Below are positions 40,719 to 50,341 of a stretch of 52,766 bases of DNA, in pieces (within the stretch, counting starts at the first letter, position 1; each line of letters starts with the position of its first letter). The notes beneath the pieces are model-generated. The model saw only the letters and a list, made by a program, of their open reading frames with translations. It made no database searches and was not told where the DNA came from. The stretch comes from E44-bin46 sp964354655 (GTDB taxonomy: Bacteria > Chloroflexota > Dehalococcoidia > Dehalococcoidales > E44-bin46): assembly GCA_964354655.1 (NCBI GenBank), contig CAYHAL010000008.1, positions 1 to 52,766 of the forward strand, read 5' to 3'. The position numbers and the translations under genes are program-made.

Positions 40719-41750
40719 CTATTTCTCAATACTCTTCTTACCGAGTTGTCTCGTGAAAGTTTGCCGGATAAAATGACCAAACCTATCACCTGGTCCCACA
40801 CGCCCAGTGGGGAATAAGGTTCCCATTAAACCTTCAGGCACAAGAACTATTAGCAAGACTACTATTGCTCCGAATATAAAAAGACGATACTCTCCCAATG
40901 GACGCAGGAACTCGTTTAAAAAAGTGACAATAAATGCACCTATGGCCGCTCCAGGGAATTTCCCCATACCTCCAATAACCAGCATAACCATGACCATAAG
41001 AAAAATATCAAGCCCCAATATCCTGGTTGAGACAATCCCTGTATAATGAGCATAGAAAGCACCTATCATGCCGGTGAGGAAAGACGAGATACCAAACACC
41101 ATGAGTTTATGTTTATAAGCATCTACTCCGAGGCTCTTGGCAAGGGGTTCGGAGTCGCGGAGAGAAACAAATGCCAGCCCGATTGACGAGTGGCTAATCC
41201 TGTAAACTACAAAAAATGATAAAAAGGCTACACCAAGAAGAGTATAATACCATGGAACCTTAGCAGCGACTGAAAATCCCGCTGCGAGAGTCGGTATATC
41301 TAGTAGGCCCACCGTGCCGCCAGTCCCCATCGCCCTGCCAACGTCACTGTTAATCAGAGGTACTAAAATCAAATGCAAAGCAAAGGTAACCAGAGCTATA
41401 TACGCACCCTTAAGCCTCAGGCAGGGCAGACCGATTACAATCCCCACTCCAGCAGCTATAAGACCAGCTAGTAGAATCCCAAGCGGTGGCGATATTCCTA
41501 AATATAGTGTTAGCATCCCTGATGCATAAGCGCCAATAGCGAAAAATGCAAACTGACCAAAGGTGAAGATGCCAGCATACCCCATCATAAAATCCCAACC
41601 GACAGCCACTACTCCGTAAATGAGGCACATAATTAAAATGTGCATTATATATAGATTGTTATGAAAATAAGTGGGAAGAAGAAGCAAAACAGCCAGCATA
41701 ACAAGTAAAGTACTACCTTCTCTATCTAGTTTCATTAGCCGCATTTTCAT
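40719..41750 (-). CDS. livM: Branched-chain amino acid-type ABC permease LivM
   Basis: 343 residues, about eight to ten hydrophobic segments, with YGVVAVGWDFMMGYAGIFTF near residue 45 and SFLTGMIGAFYAH near 233 typical of LivM. The cytoplasmic coupling loop SLRDSEPLAKSLGVD near residue 196 contacts the ATPases. ATG 41750 is three bases after livH's stop. It ends at TAG. Confidence 0.9.
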   Translation of the reverse strand: MKMRLMKLDREGSTLLVMLAVLLLLPTYFHNNLYIMHILIMCLIYGVVAVGWDFMMGYAGIFTFGQFAFFAIGAYASGMLTLYLGISPPLGILLAGLIAAGVGIVIGLPCLRLKGAYIALVTFALHLILVPLINSDVGRAMGTGGTVGLLDIPTLAAGFSVAAKVPWYYTLLGVAFLSFFVVYRISHSSIGLAFVSLRDSEPLAKSLGVDAYKHKLMVFGISSFLTGMIGAFYAHYTGIVSTRILGLDIFLMVMVMLVIGGMGKFPGAAIGAFIVTFLNEFLRPLGEYRLFIFGAIVVLLIVLVPEGLMGTLFPTGRVGPGDRFGHFIRQTFTRQLGKKSIEK

Positions 41751-41753
41751 TAA

Positions 41754-42626
41754 TTATTCTCCAACCCCAAATAATCCTCTCGGCCTTATTGCTAATGTCG
41801 CCAGCATAAGCGCAAACCAAAAAACCAGTGTCCACTGAAGCCCAAAGTGCCAGCCAACTAAAGCCTCCACTATTCCTAGGATAAAGGCACTGTAAATAGT
41901 CCCTTTAACACTGCCTAAACCGCCAAAGGCTACGACTATCCATGCCTTTATCAGAATCACCCATCCCCCTTGAGGATACATGAAATATTTTGGAGCAAGT
42001 AATATGCCACTAATTCCCGCCAAGGCCGTAGATAGTGCGAAAGCATAGCCGAACACTCTACTTATTTGTATACCCACAATCCGGGCTCCTATCCCATCTT
42101 GGGCCACTGCTCGCATCGTCATTCCCAGTCTCGTTCGCTCAAGGAAAAGCCCAATAATAGCCATTATGGATACAGCGATTACTAACGTCGCTATTTCATG
42201 ATTGCTCAGCGTAAAGCCACCAAGGCTCATGCTTCCTGCCAGCAGGGGGGGGAGTGTCTTTTTGTGAGGACCGAAAGCAATAAGAGAAGCATTGTCCAGG
42301 AATAGAGCCAGACCTAGAGTTGACATCATGGTCAGGGCCTGCCAATCTGCTTTCCTACGTAAGGGGGCACAAACACCCTTTTCAACTATCAGACCGAATA
42401 GAAACATAACCGGGATTACAATGGCAAAGACCGCCGGATAACTCATCCCAGGAGATGCTCCAAATAGAAGCCAAGCAAGATAAGCCCCCCATATATAGAA
42501 GGAACCATAAGCGAAATTAAATACCCTTGATACACCGTAAACCAGGGTCATACCTACAGACATAACGGCATATATTGAACCAAGGGCGATACCGCTAATC
42601 AGTACCTCTCCTACCTCATGTGCCAT
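41754..42626 (-). CDS. livH: Branched-chain amino acid-type ABC permease LivH
   Basis: 290 residues with about eight membrane segments. The N-terminal GIALGSIYAVMSVGMTLVYG and the coupling loop RTRLGMTMRAVAQDGIGA near residue 164 are typical of LivH. It lies downstream of livK across a strong hairpin and forms the heterodimeric channel with LivM. Confidence 0.91.
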   Translation of the reverse strand: MAHEVGEVLISGIALGSIYAVMSVGMTLVYGVSRVFNFAYGSFYIWGAYLAWLLFGASPGMSYPAVFAIVIPVMFLFGLIVEKGVCAPLRRKADWQALTMMSTLGLALFLDNASLIAFGPHKKTLPPLLAGSMSLGGFTLSNHEIATLVIAVSIMAIIGLFLERTRLGMTMRAVAQDGIGARIVGIQISRVFGYAFALSTALAGISGILLAPKYFMYPQGGWVILIKAWIVVAFGGLGSVKGTIYSAFILGIVEALVGWHFGLQWTLVFWFALMLATLAIRPRGLFGVGE

Positions 42627-42705
42627 GGTACACTTTTCCGGAGCGCTTATTTGCCTTCTTGACGTGAAGAATCACTATGACTATCCTTGAGCCTATATTT
42701 TATAG

Positions 42706-42748
42706 AGAAGCAGGCATTTAGTAAGGCTTTGCCTAAATGCCTGCTTCT
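42706..42748. promoter_or_regulatory. 16-bp perfect hairpin between livK and livH
   Basis: Bases 42706-42721 pair perfectly with 42733-42748 around an 11-nt loop. Without a T-run on either side it is more likely an RNA-stabilising or partial-attenuation element than a full terminator. In Liv-type operons such a hairpin lets the binding protein be made in excess over the permease. Confidence 0.65.
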
Positions 42749-42775
42749 TACACCATCTTCTTACACCATTTACGC

Positions 42776-44020
42776 TCATTCTAGCCACGGTGGAAGCTCA
42801 AAGGCTGTCCCCGAAACCGGAGTCAAGTGCACATAGAGCGTAACGATATTCCCATTCTGCATCTGGAAGAAGTGCTGCGGATAAGACTCACTCTCTGGTA
42901 CTTTGTGGTCATTGTCGAAGCTGTACACCCCGGTTATGCCTGCATAGGGGTAGTCTTCAAGAGCCTTACAGATTGCCCGGTAGTCCTTTACATCACCTAC
43001 TCTTTTGACGGCCACCGCCCATGCCATAACTTCATCGTAACAAGTCCCAGCCGATGCATTCTTGGGCGCTTCTTCATTAAACCTAGCCTTATATCTTTCT
43101 GCCCATGCCTTACCCTCTGCGGTAGGTAGCACGCCGGAAGCCGCCGTTCCGCATATTCCATTGCCTTCGTTACCCAGCATATCCGCAAATTCGGGAATGC
43201 TTACCCCATATCCAAAACAAATTATTGAATCGGTTGGTTCTTCTTTCCATTGGCTGAATAGCGTTACCAGATCAGGTGCGGAATAGAACGAAGCGACTAT
43301 CAGAGACGGGTTTTCTGGCTTGAGCTTTGCCAGTAGGGGTCCCCATTCGCTAGTACCATAGGGAACCACTTCATCCATGACTATTTCCCAGCCATTCTCA
43401 ATCGCCCTGTCTCTGAATCCATTTGCATACTCTATATCCCACTGATAGTCCGCCTTTATTACCGCTAGCTTTTTGTTGGGGTATTGGTATCCAAGCAGTT
43501 GAGTTACGTCAAAATCAATGGCACCATACGGGGCTCCTACATCACCAACCATGAAGACATTCCATCTATTGGGGTCTGCGTGATACAGGTCTACCACAGG
43601 TTGATCGGCATCGAAGTGTAAGTAAGGAACATCATAGTTCCCGAAAGCCTCAACATCTGGTCCAGCGGCATTGCATGACGTTACAACAACATCCACTTTA
43701 TCTAGCCCAATCAGTTTCTCAGCAGCAGCCATGAGCTTTTCTGCCATCATATCTTCGACGTCAAACGAAACCACCTCTAATGGTCTCCCTAGTAGCCCCC
43801 CTTGTGCATTAATTTCTTCTGCAACCATAATTGTTCCGTTTAGCATTAAAACTCCATCTGCCGCGTAGGCGCCAGTTAGAGCATCCGGTGCCCCTATCTT
43901 TATGGGTTCCACCTCCACCGGTGCCGCTTGCTTACAACTGCTCAGCAGAGGGAGACCTGCCACTAACCCAGCTACCAAACTAATCCCAACAATTACTGTT
44001 AGCAAATCCTTCCTTTTCAT
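42776..44020 (-). CDS. livK: ABC transporter substrate-binding lipoprotein LivK-like
   Basis: 414 residues, ATG 44020 after AGGAGG. A signal peptide ends in the lipobox LSSC (about residues 26-29), so the mature protein is membrane-tethered. The type I periplasmic-binding fold follows: KIGAPDALTGAYAADGVLM near residue 42 and VDVVVTSCNAAGPDVEAF near 110, with the amide/amino-acid family pattern. Ligand is probably an amino acid or amide-like compound; the residues do not identify which. First gene of the long minus-strand operon. Confidence 0.9.
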   Translation of the reverse strand: MKRKDLLTVIVGISLVAGLVAGLPLLSSCKQAAPVEVEPIKIGAPDALTGAYAADGVLMLNGTIMVAEEINAQGGLLGRPLEVVSFDVEDMMAEKLMAAAEKLIGLDKVDVVVTSCNAAGPDVEAFGNYDVPYLHFDADQPVVDLYHADPNRWNVFMVGDVGAPYGAIDFDVTQLLGYQYPNKKLAVIKADYQWDIEYANGFRDRAIENGWEIVMDEVVPYGTSEWGPLLAKLKPENPSLIVASFYSAPDLVTLFSQWKEEPTDSIICFGYGVSIPEFADMLGNEGNGICGTAASGVLPTAEGKAWAERYKARFNEEAPKNASAGTCYDEVMAWAVAVKRVGDVKDYRAICKALEDYPYAGITGVYSFDNDHKVPESESYPQHFFQMQNGNIVTLYVHLTPVSGTAFELPPWLE

Positions 44021-44249
44021 CCGAAACCTCCTATAGGATTTCTGTTTTGTATGACACTTTCCCTATTATTCACATAATATCACCTCCTCATCGAAATCGC
44101 TGAGAAAGTTACAGGATCAATTTGTGTCTCCTCAATGTCTAGTGCACCTGGGATGTCCTTTATCTCCTCATCCCTCCCTTCTTCTGACACCAAACTGCTA
44201 TTTCCATTCTTACCAAGAACGTGCTCTACTTGATGAGCTATGTGGGCAT
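44021..44249. other. Leader of the Liv operon, no gene
   Basis: About 225 nt between the predicted start point near 44243 and livK. I see no open frame of note or recognised riboswitch. Confidence 0.4.
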
Positions 44250-44278
44250 ATTATAGTAGAGGCTATAATTCAAGTCAA
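44250..44278 (-). promoter_or_regulatory. Consensus sigma70 promoter of the Liv/beta-oxidation operon
   Basis: On the minus strand: TTGACT (44278-44273), 17-bp spacer, TATAAT (44255-44250). It is the best promoter match in the window. Confidence 0.75.
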
Positions 44279-44493
44279 TACCCAGTTGCAGCTTACAAAC
44301 CAAAGGGATGCGGATTAACCTATAAACCACTATCTTTCAGTCGGCTCGAATAAGAAAGCTAAAGATGAAGTAAGATTAACTGCCTATTAGGTGGAACGAT
44401 ATCCGGTGAGCACAGGCTTGGCTAAGAAGGGCTACCTGCCTCTGGCTTCAGATAGTAGCCAGATAGAGCAAGAATGTGCCAATATTGGTCTAC

Positions 44494-44694
44494 TGTCAAG
44501 CAAGCTTATGGAGAACGCTGGCAAAGCGTCCGCTTAGGAATGAATGCCTGAACCGCCAGGTCTTTAGGAACGGGAAAGAGGCTCTGACTGTTGCTGGAGC
44601 CTTTAGGCAAGAGTATAATAACTACCGGCCGCACAACTCGTTGAGCTACCTGACATCGGTAGAGTTTGCTAAACGATACTACGAAAAGCAGTAA
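44494..44694 (+). mobile_element. IS3-family transposase OrfB, C-terminal fragment
   Basis: The reading LRNECLNRQVFRNGKEALTV then EYNNYRPHNSLSYLTSVEFA is the end of an IS3 OrfB integrase core (the last catalytic Glu region lies in the NEC segment). The upstream part (ENAGKAS in another frame) shows frameshifting. No inverted repeats are evident. It may derive from the same IS type as the OrfA fragment at 9754-9918. Confidence 0.7.
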
Positions 44695-44772
44695 GTTACA
44701 GAGGTTAAACATCTAAAGGAAACGGCAGGAAGTATCTCATTATGACTAGTACTAATATTGGGGACACCTCAT

Positions 44773-46047
44773 ATGGAAGGGAAAAAGCAGGTTATCATAG
44801 GTAATAGTGCTGCGGGCTTAAGCGCCATCAGCGCCATTAGAAGTATTGATAGTTCTTGTCCAATTACTGTAATTTCAGCCGAAAATTGTATGGCATATTC
44901 TCCTGTGCTTCTTACTTATTACATTGCTCAAAAGATTGGCAGAGATGACCTGTTTATTGCCGATGACAGATTCTATCGTGAGCATAATGTTAAGGTAATA
45001 TTTGGCGATAGGGCAGTAGGAATAGATCCTGCCCAACAAACAGTATATCTAGAGGATGATACCAAGTTAGAATATGATAATCTCCTAATTGCCACCGGGG
45101 CATCGGCAAAGTATCCCACCAAGGAGAGCTCTAAAATTCCCCGCATCTTAACTGTACGGACCATTGAGGATGCTGAAAGGATAATAAGACTTAGTAAAGA
45201 CGCTCAAGAGATAGTGGTCTTGGGAGCAGGTCTAATAAGTATGCAGGTGGCTAACGCCTTAGCTTTAGCGAAAAAAGGAATTAAGCTTACATTTGTGGTT
45301 GGGTCTAGGTATATACTTTCTCAAAACATCGATGATGGTTGTGCTGCTATTCTCCAAAAGAGACTAGAATCACAAGGAGTATCGTTCCTGTTTGGGAGAA
45401 ACGCAGAGAGCTTTAAGGAGAAGAATAACAAAGTCTGGATTGTTACCGACAAAGGTGAAGATTTGTTCGCGGATTTAGTCGTCGTTGGAAAGGGGGTAAC
45501 GCCAAATATAGATTGGATAAAAGAAACGGGGGTCAAGGTGGATAGAGGGGTCATTGTGGATGAGTATATGCGGACAAATATAGAAAATGTCTTTGCTGCT
45601 GGTGATGCAGCCGAAGCAATGCATTTAATCTCTGGTAAGAGACAAGTTATAGCTACATGGCCTAATGCTTGCATTCAAGGTAGGGTAAGTGGATTAAATA
45701 TGGCAGGTTACCCAGAAAAGTTTGATGGCGGACTTAATTCTAACGTAACTAATATATTTGGGCTAACGTTAGCTACAGTTGGTTTGTGTAGAGCTATAGA
45801 TGGTAATTTTGAGGAAATCAAATACGCTGATGAGGAAAGAGAGATATATAGAAGGTTTTTATTATCTGATAACAGGATAGCAGGAGCAGTTCTCTTGAGT
45901 AGGGTAGCGGACGCAGGAATAATTAGAAATCTTATTGAGAATAAGACTGACGTTACCCCGTGGAAAGATAGGCTGACTAAATCTTTATTGAACGTTGGCA
46001 CTGAGCTTTTCCGATGGTTAGCTGATAAGACAAAGGAGAGCAATTAA
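44773..46047 (+). CDS. FAD-dependent NAD(P)H:ferredoxin-type oxidoreductase (AorC-like)
   Basis: About 424 residues from ATG 44773 (frame opens at TTG 44758). FAD motif IGNSAAGLSAI at the N-terminus, central ATGASAKYP and the second Rossmann VVLGAGLISMQVA near residue 151 define the pyridine-nucleotide-disulfide fold; VFAAGDAAEA near 277 binds FAD. There is no CxxxxC redox pair. In Aromatoleum-type aldehyde oxidoreductase, AorC is such a protein and links AorA ferredoxin to NAD+. The gene precedes a ferredoxin and AOR with overlapping stops and starts. Confidence 0.8.
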   Translation: MEGKKQVIIGNSAAGLSAISAIRSIDSSCPITVISAENCMAYSPVLLTYYIAQKIGRDDLFIADDRFYREHNVKVIFGDRAVGIDPAQQTVYLEDDTKLEYDNLLIATGASAKYPTKESSKIPRILTVRTIEDAERIIRLSKDAQEIVVLGAGLISMQVANALALAKKGIKLTFVVGSRYILSQNIDDGCAAILQKRLESQGVSFLFGRNAESFKEKNNKVWIVTDKGEDLFADLVVVGKGVTPNIDWIKETGVKVDRGVIVDEYMRTNIENVFAAGDAAEAMHLISGKRQVIATWPNACIQGRVSGLNMAGYPEKFDGGLNSNVTNIFGLTLATVGLCRAIDGNFEEIKYADEEREIYRRFLLSDNRIAGAVLLSRVADAGIIRNLIENKTDVTPWKDRLTKSLLNVGTELFRWLADKTKESN

Positions 46048-46535
46048 TGAGCAGGATACTATTCGTAGATCTGGAAAAGTGCACCGGATGCAGAGCGTGC
46101 GAACTTGCTTGCTCAATGGAACATCACGGTGAGTATAATCCAGCCAAGTCCAGGATAACAGTCTTTGGTTTTGCCCCAACAGCTTCTTTTATCCCTATAT
46201 TCTGTATGCAGTGTGAAGAGGCATGGTGCCGAAATATATGCCCAGCTGGTGCTATTGCCAAGGAGGACAGGGACGGATTTAAGATAGTTAAGGTCTCTGA
46301 GGGAAAATGCGTTGGATGTAAGATATGTATGCTGGCTTGTCCTTTTGGGGGTATGGGTTTCGTCAGTGAAAAGCAGAAAGTACAGAAATGTGATCTATGT
46401 GAGGGTGAGCCTGCATGTGTGGATGCTTGTTTTTATGGTGCTTTGCAATTTAAGGAGGCTGAAATTGCAAATATTCCTAAAAAGAAGGCTGCAGCAGGAA
46501 GACTCAGCGAATCTTACAAGGAGGTGAAAGTTTAA
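46047..46535 (+). CDS. Polyferredoxin subunit of AOR (AorA-like), four [4Fe-4S] sites
   Basis: 162 residues; TAATG coupling to the gene before and after. Four Cys clusters: CTGCRACELAC, CMQCEEAWCRNICP, CVGCKICMLACP and CDLCEGEPACVDAC. This is the HycB/NrfC-type iron-sulfur electron-transfer subunit seen beside aldehyde oxidoreductase catalytic subunits. It wires the tungsten/molybdenum site to the FAD subunit or to free ferredoxin. Confidence 0.9.
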   Translation: MSRILFVDLEKCTGCRACELACSMEHHGEYNPAKSRITVFGFAPTASFIPIFCMQCEEAWCRNICPAGAIAKEDRDGFKIVKVSEGKCVGCKICMLACPFGGMGFVSEKQKVQKCDLCEGEPACVDACFYGALQFKEAEIANIPKKKAAAGRLSESYKEVKV

Positions 46536-48415
46536 TGTGTGGCTGGATGGGTAAGATATTAAGAGTAAACCTCACTAATGGGAAGATTTCCAAGGAAGAT
46601 TTATCACCTGAGGCAGCCAAAAACTTTGTTGGTGGTAGAGGATTGGGAGCCAAGTATTTATTTGACGAGGTTAATCCCAAGGTGGATGCCCTTAGTCCAG
46701 AGAATAAGCTCCTTATGGTTACCGGGCCATTGACTGGAACTGCAGCACCTGGCGGCAGCAGGTATATGGTAGTTACCAAATCTCCCTTGACTGGTGCCAT
46801 AGCCAATTCAAACTCTGGAGGATTTTTCCCAGCCGAACTGAAGTTTGCTGGCTACGACCTCATAATTTTTGAGGGGAAAGCTAAAAAGCCCGTTTACCTG
46901 TGGATAGAGAATGATAAGACAGAGCTTCGCGATGCTGAGGCAATTTGGGGTAAGGATACCTACACCACTCAGGATATGATAAAGGCGGAGACTGATGAGA
47001 ATGCTAAGGTGGCCTGCATTGGTCCCGCCGGAGAAAATTTAGTTCGGTTTGCTTGTATAATTAATGACGCTGGAAGAGCTGCTGGGCGTTCAGGTGTTGG
47101 TGCCGTAATGGGCTCGAAGAATCTAAAAGCAGTAGCTGTGAGAGGGACCAAGGGTGTTACTATTGCCAATAAGGAAAAATTTGCTAACGCAGCTAAGGCC
47201 TTTATCGAGAATTTTAGAAAGCATAAGGCGGATTGGCAAGACCCTTTCACTTACGAAGGGACAATCGGGATAGCCATCGTTGCCATGAATGTGGTGGGAG
47301 TACTTCCCACCAGGAACTGCCAAACTGGTGTCTTTGAGGGAATAGACAAAATTTCCGGAAGTCTATTTAACACTACTTTTTCTAAGAGGAAGAATAGGCC
47401 GGGTGTGGCTTGTTTTAGTTGTCCCCTGGGTTGTGGCCGAGTTGGAAAGTTTTCTGACCCTGAATTTGCCTGTGAGGGTGATGGGCCAGAGTACGAGAGC
47501 ACTGGGGCGTTCGGTTCTGCTTGTGGCGTTGACAATCTAGCTGCGGTGGCTAAGGCGGCCTATACATGTAATGAATTGGGCATGGACACAATCACTATGG
47601 GTATGACCATTGCCTGTGCTATGGAGCTCTTTGAAAAAGGCTACTTGCCGGAAAAGGATGTGGGGATGAAGCTGAATTTCGGCAATGCTAAGGCTATGGT
47701 TGAGCTGGTGCAAAAGACTGCCTGTAAAGAGGGTTTTGGTAATATTTTAGCTGAAGGGTCTTATCGCCTTGCCGAAAAATATAAGCATCCAGAGCTATCA
47801 ATGTCCGTTAAGAAACAGGAATTTGCCATGTATGACCCACGAGGTCTTAAGGGCTTGGGTCTTAGTTATGCTACGGTGAGCAGAGGCGCGTGTCACATAC
47901 GGGCTGAAGTACACGATTTGAGTGTGTGGGGATTATATTGGTTCAAAATGTTGAAGGATAGGGGTATTACTAAGCCTCTAGATCCCCTTGCTTGGAAAGA
48001 CCAGCCATGGGCAGCCAAGGAAATTCAAGACTGGTTCTGCATCATTGATTCTTCAGGAATGTGTAACTTTAATATTATAAGCTCAGATTATCCTGAAGAG
48101 AATGTTCTCGCTATGATAGAGGCAGCGACGGGTATCACTTGTTTTGGTAGCTATGAAGGGATGATGAAGACGGGTGAGAGAATCTTTAACCTGGAGAGGC
48201 TGTTTAATCTTAGAGCCGGTTTTACTGCTAAAGATGACACCTTGCCGCCAAGGATGCTAAAAGAACCCATGCCTGAAGGGCCGGCCAAAGGTCATGTGGT
48301 GGAGCTTGATAAGATGCTGCCGGAGTATTACAAACTTCGAGGGTGGGACGAGAATGGAGTCCCCACTCCGGAGAAATTAAAGGAGTTGGGTTTAGTTCAA
48401 GAGAGACGAAAATAG
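46535..48415 (+). CDS. Aldehyde:ferredoxin oxidoreductase, tungstopterin subunit (AorB-like), copy 1
   Basis: 626 residues beginning MCGWMGKILRVNL. N-terminal pterin-binding segment (VTGPLTGTAAPGGSRY near residue 69), cluster ligands CFSCPLGC (CxxCxxxC, near residue 291) and the fourth Cys in SSGMCNF near residue 511 match the family. The enzyme oxidises aldehydes to acids, or the reverse with reduced ferredoxin, using a bis-pterin tungsten (or Mo) site. Together with the two preceding genes it resembles AorCAB. It ends at TAG, 79 bp from the convergent copy 2. Confidence 0.93.
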   Translation: MCGWMGKILRVNLTNGKISKEDLSPEAAKNFVGGRGLGAKYLFDEVNPKVDALSPENKLLMVTGPLTGTAAPGGSRYMVVTKSPLTGAIANSNSGGFFPAELKFAGYDLIIFEGKAKKPVYLWIENDKTELRDAEAIWGKDTYTTQDMIKAETDENAKVACIGPAGENLVRFACIINDAGRAAGRSGVGAVMGSKNLKAVAVRGTKGVTIANKEKFANAAKAFIENFRKHKADWQDPFTYEGTIGIAIVAMNVVGVLPTRNCQTGVFEGIDKISGSLFNTTFSKRKNRPGVACFSCPLGCGRVGKFSDPEFACEGDGPEYESTGAFGSACGVDNLAAVAKAAYTCNELGMDTITMGMTIACAMELFEKGYLPEKDVGMKLNFGNAKAMVELVQKTACKEGFGNILAEGSYRLAEKYKHPELSMSVKKQEFAMYDPRGLKGLGLSYATVSRGACHIRAEVHDLSVWGLYWFKMLKDRGITKPLDPLAWKDQPWAAKEIQDWFCIIDSSGMCNFNIISSDYPEENVLAMIEAATGITCFGSYEGMMKTGERIFNLERLFNLRAGFTAKDDTLPPRMLKEPMPEGPAKGHVVELDKMLPEYYKLRGWDENGVPTPEKLKELGLVQERRK

Positions 48416-48494
48416 CAACTTTGGTTGTGTAAAACGGTTGTTAAGCAGTGGAGTGAAATGCCCCAGCGGGTGGTTTTGTTTGGGCTTTATCCTA

Positions 48495-50339
48495 TTAAGC
48501 TAGACCCAGTTCTTTTAATTTCTCTGGGGTAGGCACGCCGTTGCTATCCCAACCTCTTAGTCTGTAGTACTCTGGGAGCATCTTGTCAAGAGGGACCACC
48601 TTTCCTTTAGCCGGACCGTCGGGCATGGGCTCTTCCAGCATTCGTTTTGGTAGGGTGTCATCTTTTCCCGTAAACCCAGCCTTGAGGTTGAAAAGCCTTT
48701 CCTGATTAAATATCCTCTCCCCTGTTCTCATAAAGCCTTCATGTCCACCCAGGTCAATCCCTGTTGCTGTTTCCAGCAGCCTGCGGCATTGGTCTTCATC
48801 TCTCCCCAGGAAGAAGACAAAATTACACATTCCACAAGAGTCAATCATGGCAAACCAGTTTTGAACCTCTTTGGCTAGTAGCGGTTTATCCTCCCAGGTC
48901 AGAGGGTCGACCTTTTCAATGTTGCGGTCTCGGGTTACCCTCCAGGTATTAACCCCATAGAGTGACACATCATGTACCTCACCCCGAATATGGTCACCGC
49001 CACGGCTTTGAGTAGCATATCCCAGTGCCATACAGTGCAGCGCCCTAGGATCATAAGAAGGAAATTCTTGCCCTTTAGTACCCATGAAGAGCTCGGGGTG
49101 TCCATACTTCTTGGCTAAGCGGTAAGCACCTTCAGCTAAAACATCACCAAATCCCACCCTTAAAGCAATCTTTTCTGTAAGCTCCACCAGAGCCTTGACA
49201 TCCCCAAAATGAAGAGCCATGCCAACATCTTCCTTGGGTAAATAGCCTTTTTCATATAACTCCATGGCACAGGCAATGGTGCTGCCAGTAGAAATAGTGT
49301 CCATGCCCATCTCATTGCAGATAAAATTTGCTTTGGCAACAGCACTTATGTTATTGACCCCAGTACTGGAGCCCAGTAGACCTATCGTTTCATACTCTGG
49401 TCCAACTCCTATTCCGGCAAATTCGGGGGCAGTGACCTTACTTGTCCGTCCACACCCCACGGGACAGGCAGGACAAGCCATGCCCATTCTCTTCCTTACA
49501 GCAACAGTATCTTCCAAGGTCTCACTACAAAGCTTCTCCCACTCTGGGTTGACACCAGTCTGGAAATTTCTGGTCGGCAGAGCACCAAATACCCGAACCA
49601 AAGCTAACACACCTGGAGTGCCAGTATGATGAAACTCATGAACGTACTCAGTCCGCACCAGGTCCTGGTAAACCTCAACCATATTGTTGTAGAAACCAGT
49701 GTTGTCAGCTACCTTTACCCCTTTCGTTCCCCTAACCGCCACTGCTTTCAGGTTTTTAGAGCCCATGGCAGCTCCAACTCCAGACCTTCCGGCAGCCCTG
49801 CCCATATCATTTATAACACAAGCGAAACGAACCAATTTTTCACCGGCGGGCCCAATGCAAGCCACTTTGGCTTCAGGAGCAGTTTCGTCAATAACCATGG
49901 TTTCAGTCTCATAGGTTGTCTTCCCCCACAAATGCTGGGCATCCCTTAACTCAACCTTATCATCATCAACCCAGAGATAGGTGGGTTTCTTAGATTTGCC
50001 TTCAAAGATAATCATATCGTAGCCAGCGTATTTTAACGATGTGGCAAAATTACCCGCAGCACTGGACTCAGCTATGGCACCGGTCAAAGGAGATTTGGTA
50101 ACAACCACATAGCGATTACCGCTAGGAGCTCCGGTGCCAGTCAGAGGACCAGTCACCATGAGGAGCTTATCGTCGGGGCTTAAGGCATCCACTTTGGGGT
50201 CAATTTCATCATATAGATACTTAACCCCCATGCCTCTCGCACCGATAAAGTCCTTGGCTATTTTGGGATCGAGGTTCTCTACCGTGATTTTGGATTTGGT
50301 CAAATTCACCCGTAGGAATTTTCCCATCCAGCCATACAT
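48495..50339 (-). CDS. Aldehyde:ferredoxin oxidoreductase, tungstopterin subunit, copy 2
   Basis: 614 residues beginning MYGWMGKFLRVNL. Cluster ligands CPACPVGC and DSCGMCNF are present. The sequence is clearly paralogous to copy 1 along its whole length but divergent in the substrate-side loops. It is transcribed convergently, after its own polyferredoxin (2-bp gap) and MoaD-like gene, and has no FAD subunit, so it may work with free ferredoxin. Substrate range could differ from copy 1. Confidence 0.93.
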   Translation of the reverse strand: MYGWMGKFLRVNLTKSKITVENLDPKIAKDFIGARGMGVKYLYDEIDPKVDALSPDDKLLMVTGPLTGTGAPSGNRYVVVTKSPLTGAIAESSAAGNFATSLKYAGYDMIIFEGKSKKPTYLWVDDDKVELRDAQHLWGKTTYETETMVIDETAPEAKVACIGPAGEKLVRFACVINDMGRAAGRSGVGAAMGSKNLKAVAVRGTKGVKVADNTGFYNNMVEVYQDLVRTEYVHEFHHTGTPGVLALVRVFGALPTRNFQTGVNPEWEKLCSETLEDTVAVRKRMGMACPACPVGCGRTSKVTAPEFAGIGVGPEYETIGLLGSSTGVNNISAVAKANFICNEMGMDTISTGSTIACAMELYEKGYLPKEDVGMALHFGDVKALVELTEKIALRVGFGDVLAEGAYRLAKKYGHPELFMGTKGQEFPSYDPRALHCMALGYATQSRGGDHIRGEVHDVSLYGVNTWRVTRDRNIEKVDPLTWEDKPLLAKEVQNWFAMIDSCGMCNFVFFLGRDEDQCRRLLETATGIDLGGHEGFMRTGERIFNQERLFNLKAGFTGKDDTLPKRMLEEPMPDGPAKGKVVPLDKMLPEYYRLRGWDSNGVPTPEKLKELGLA

Positions 50340-50341
50340 TA

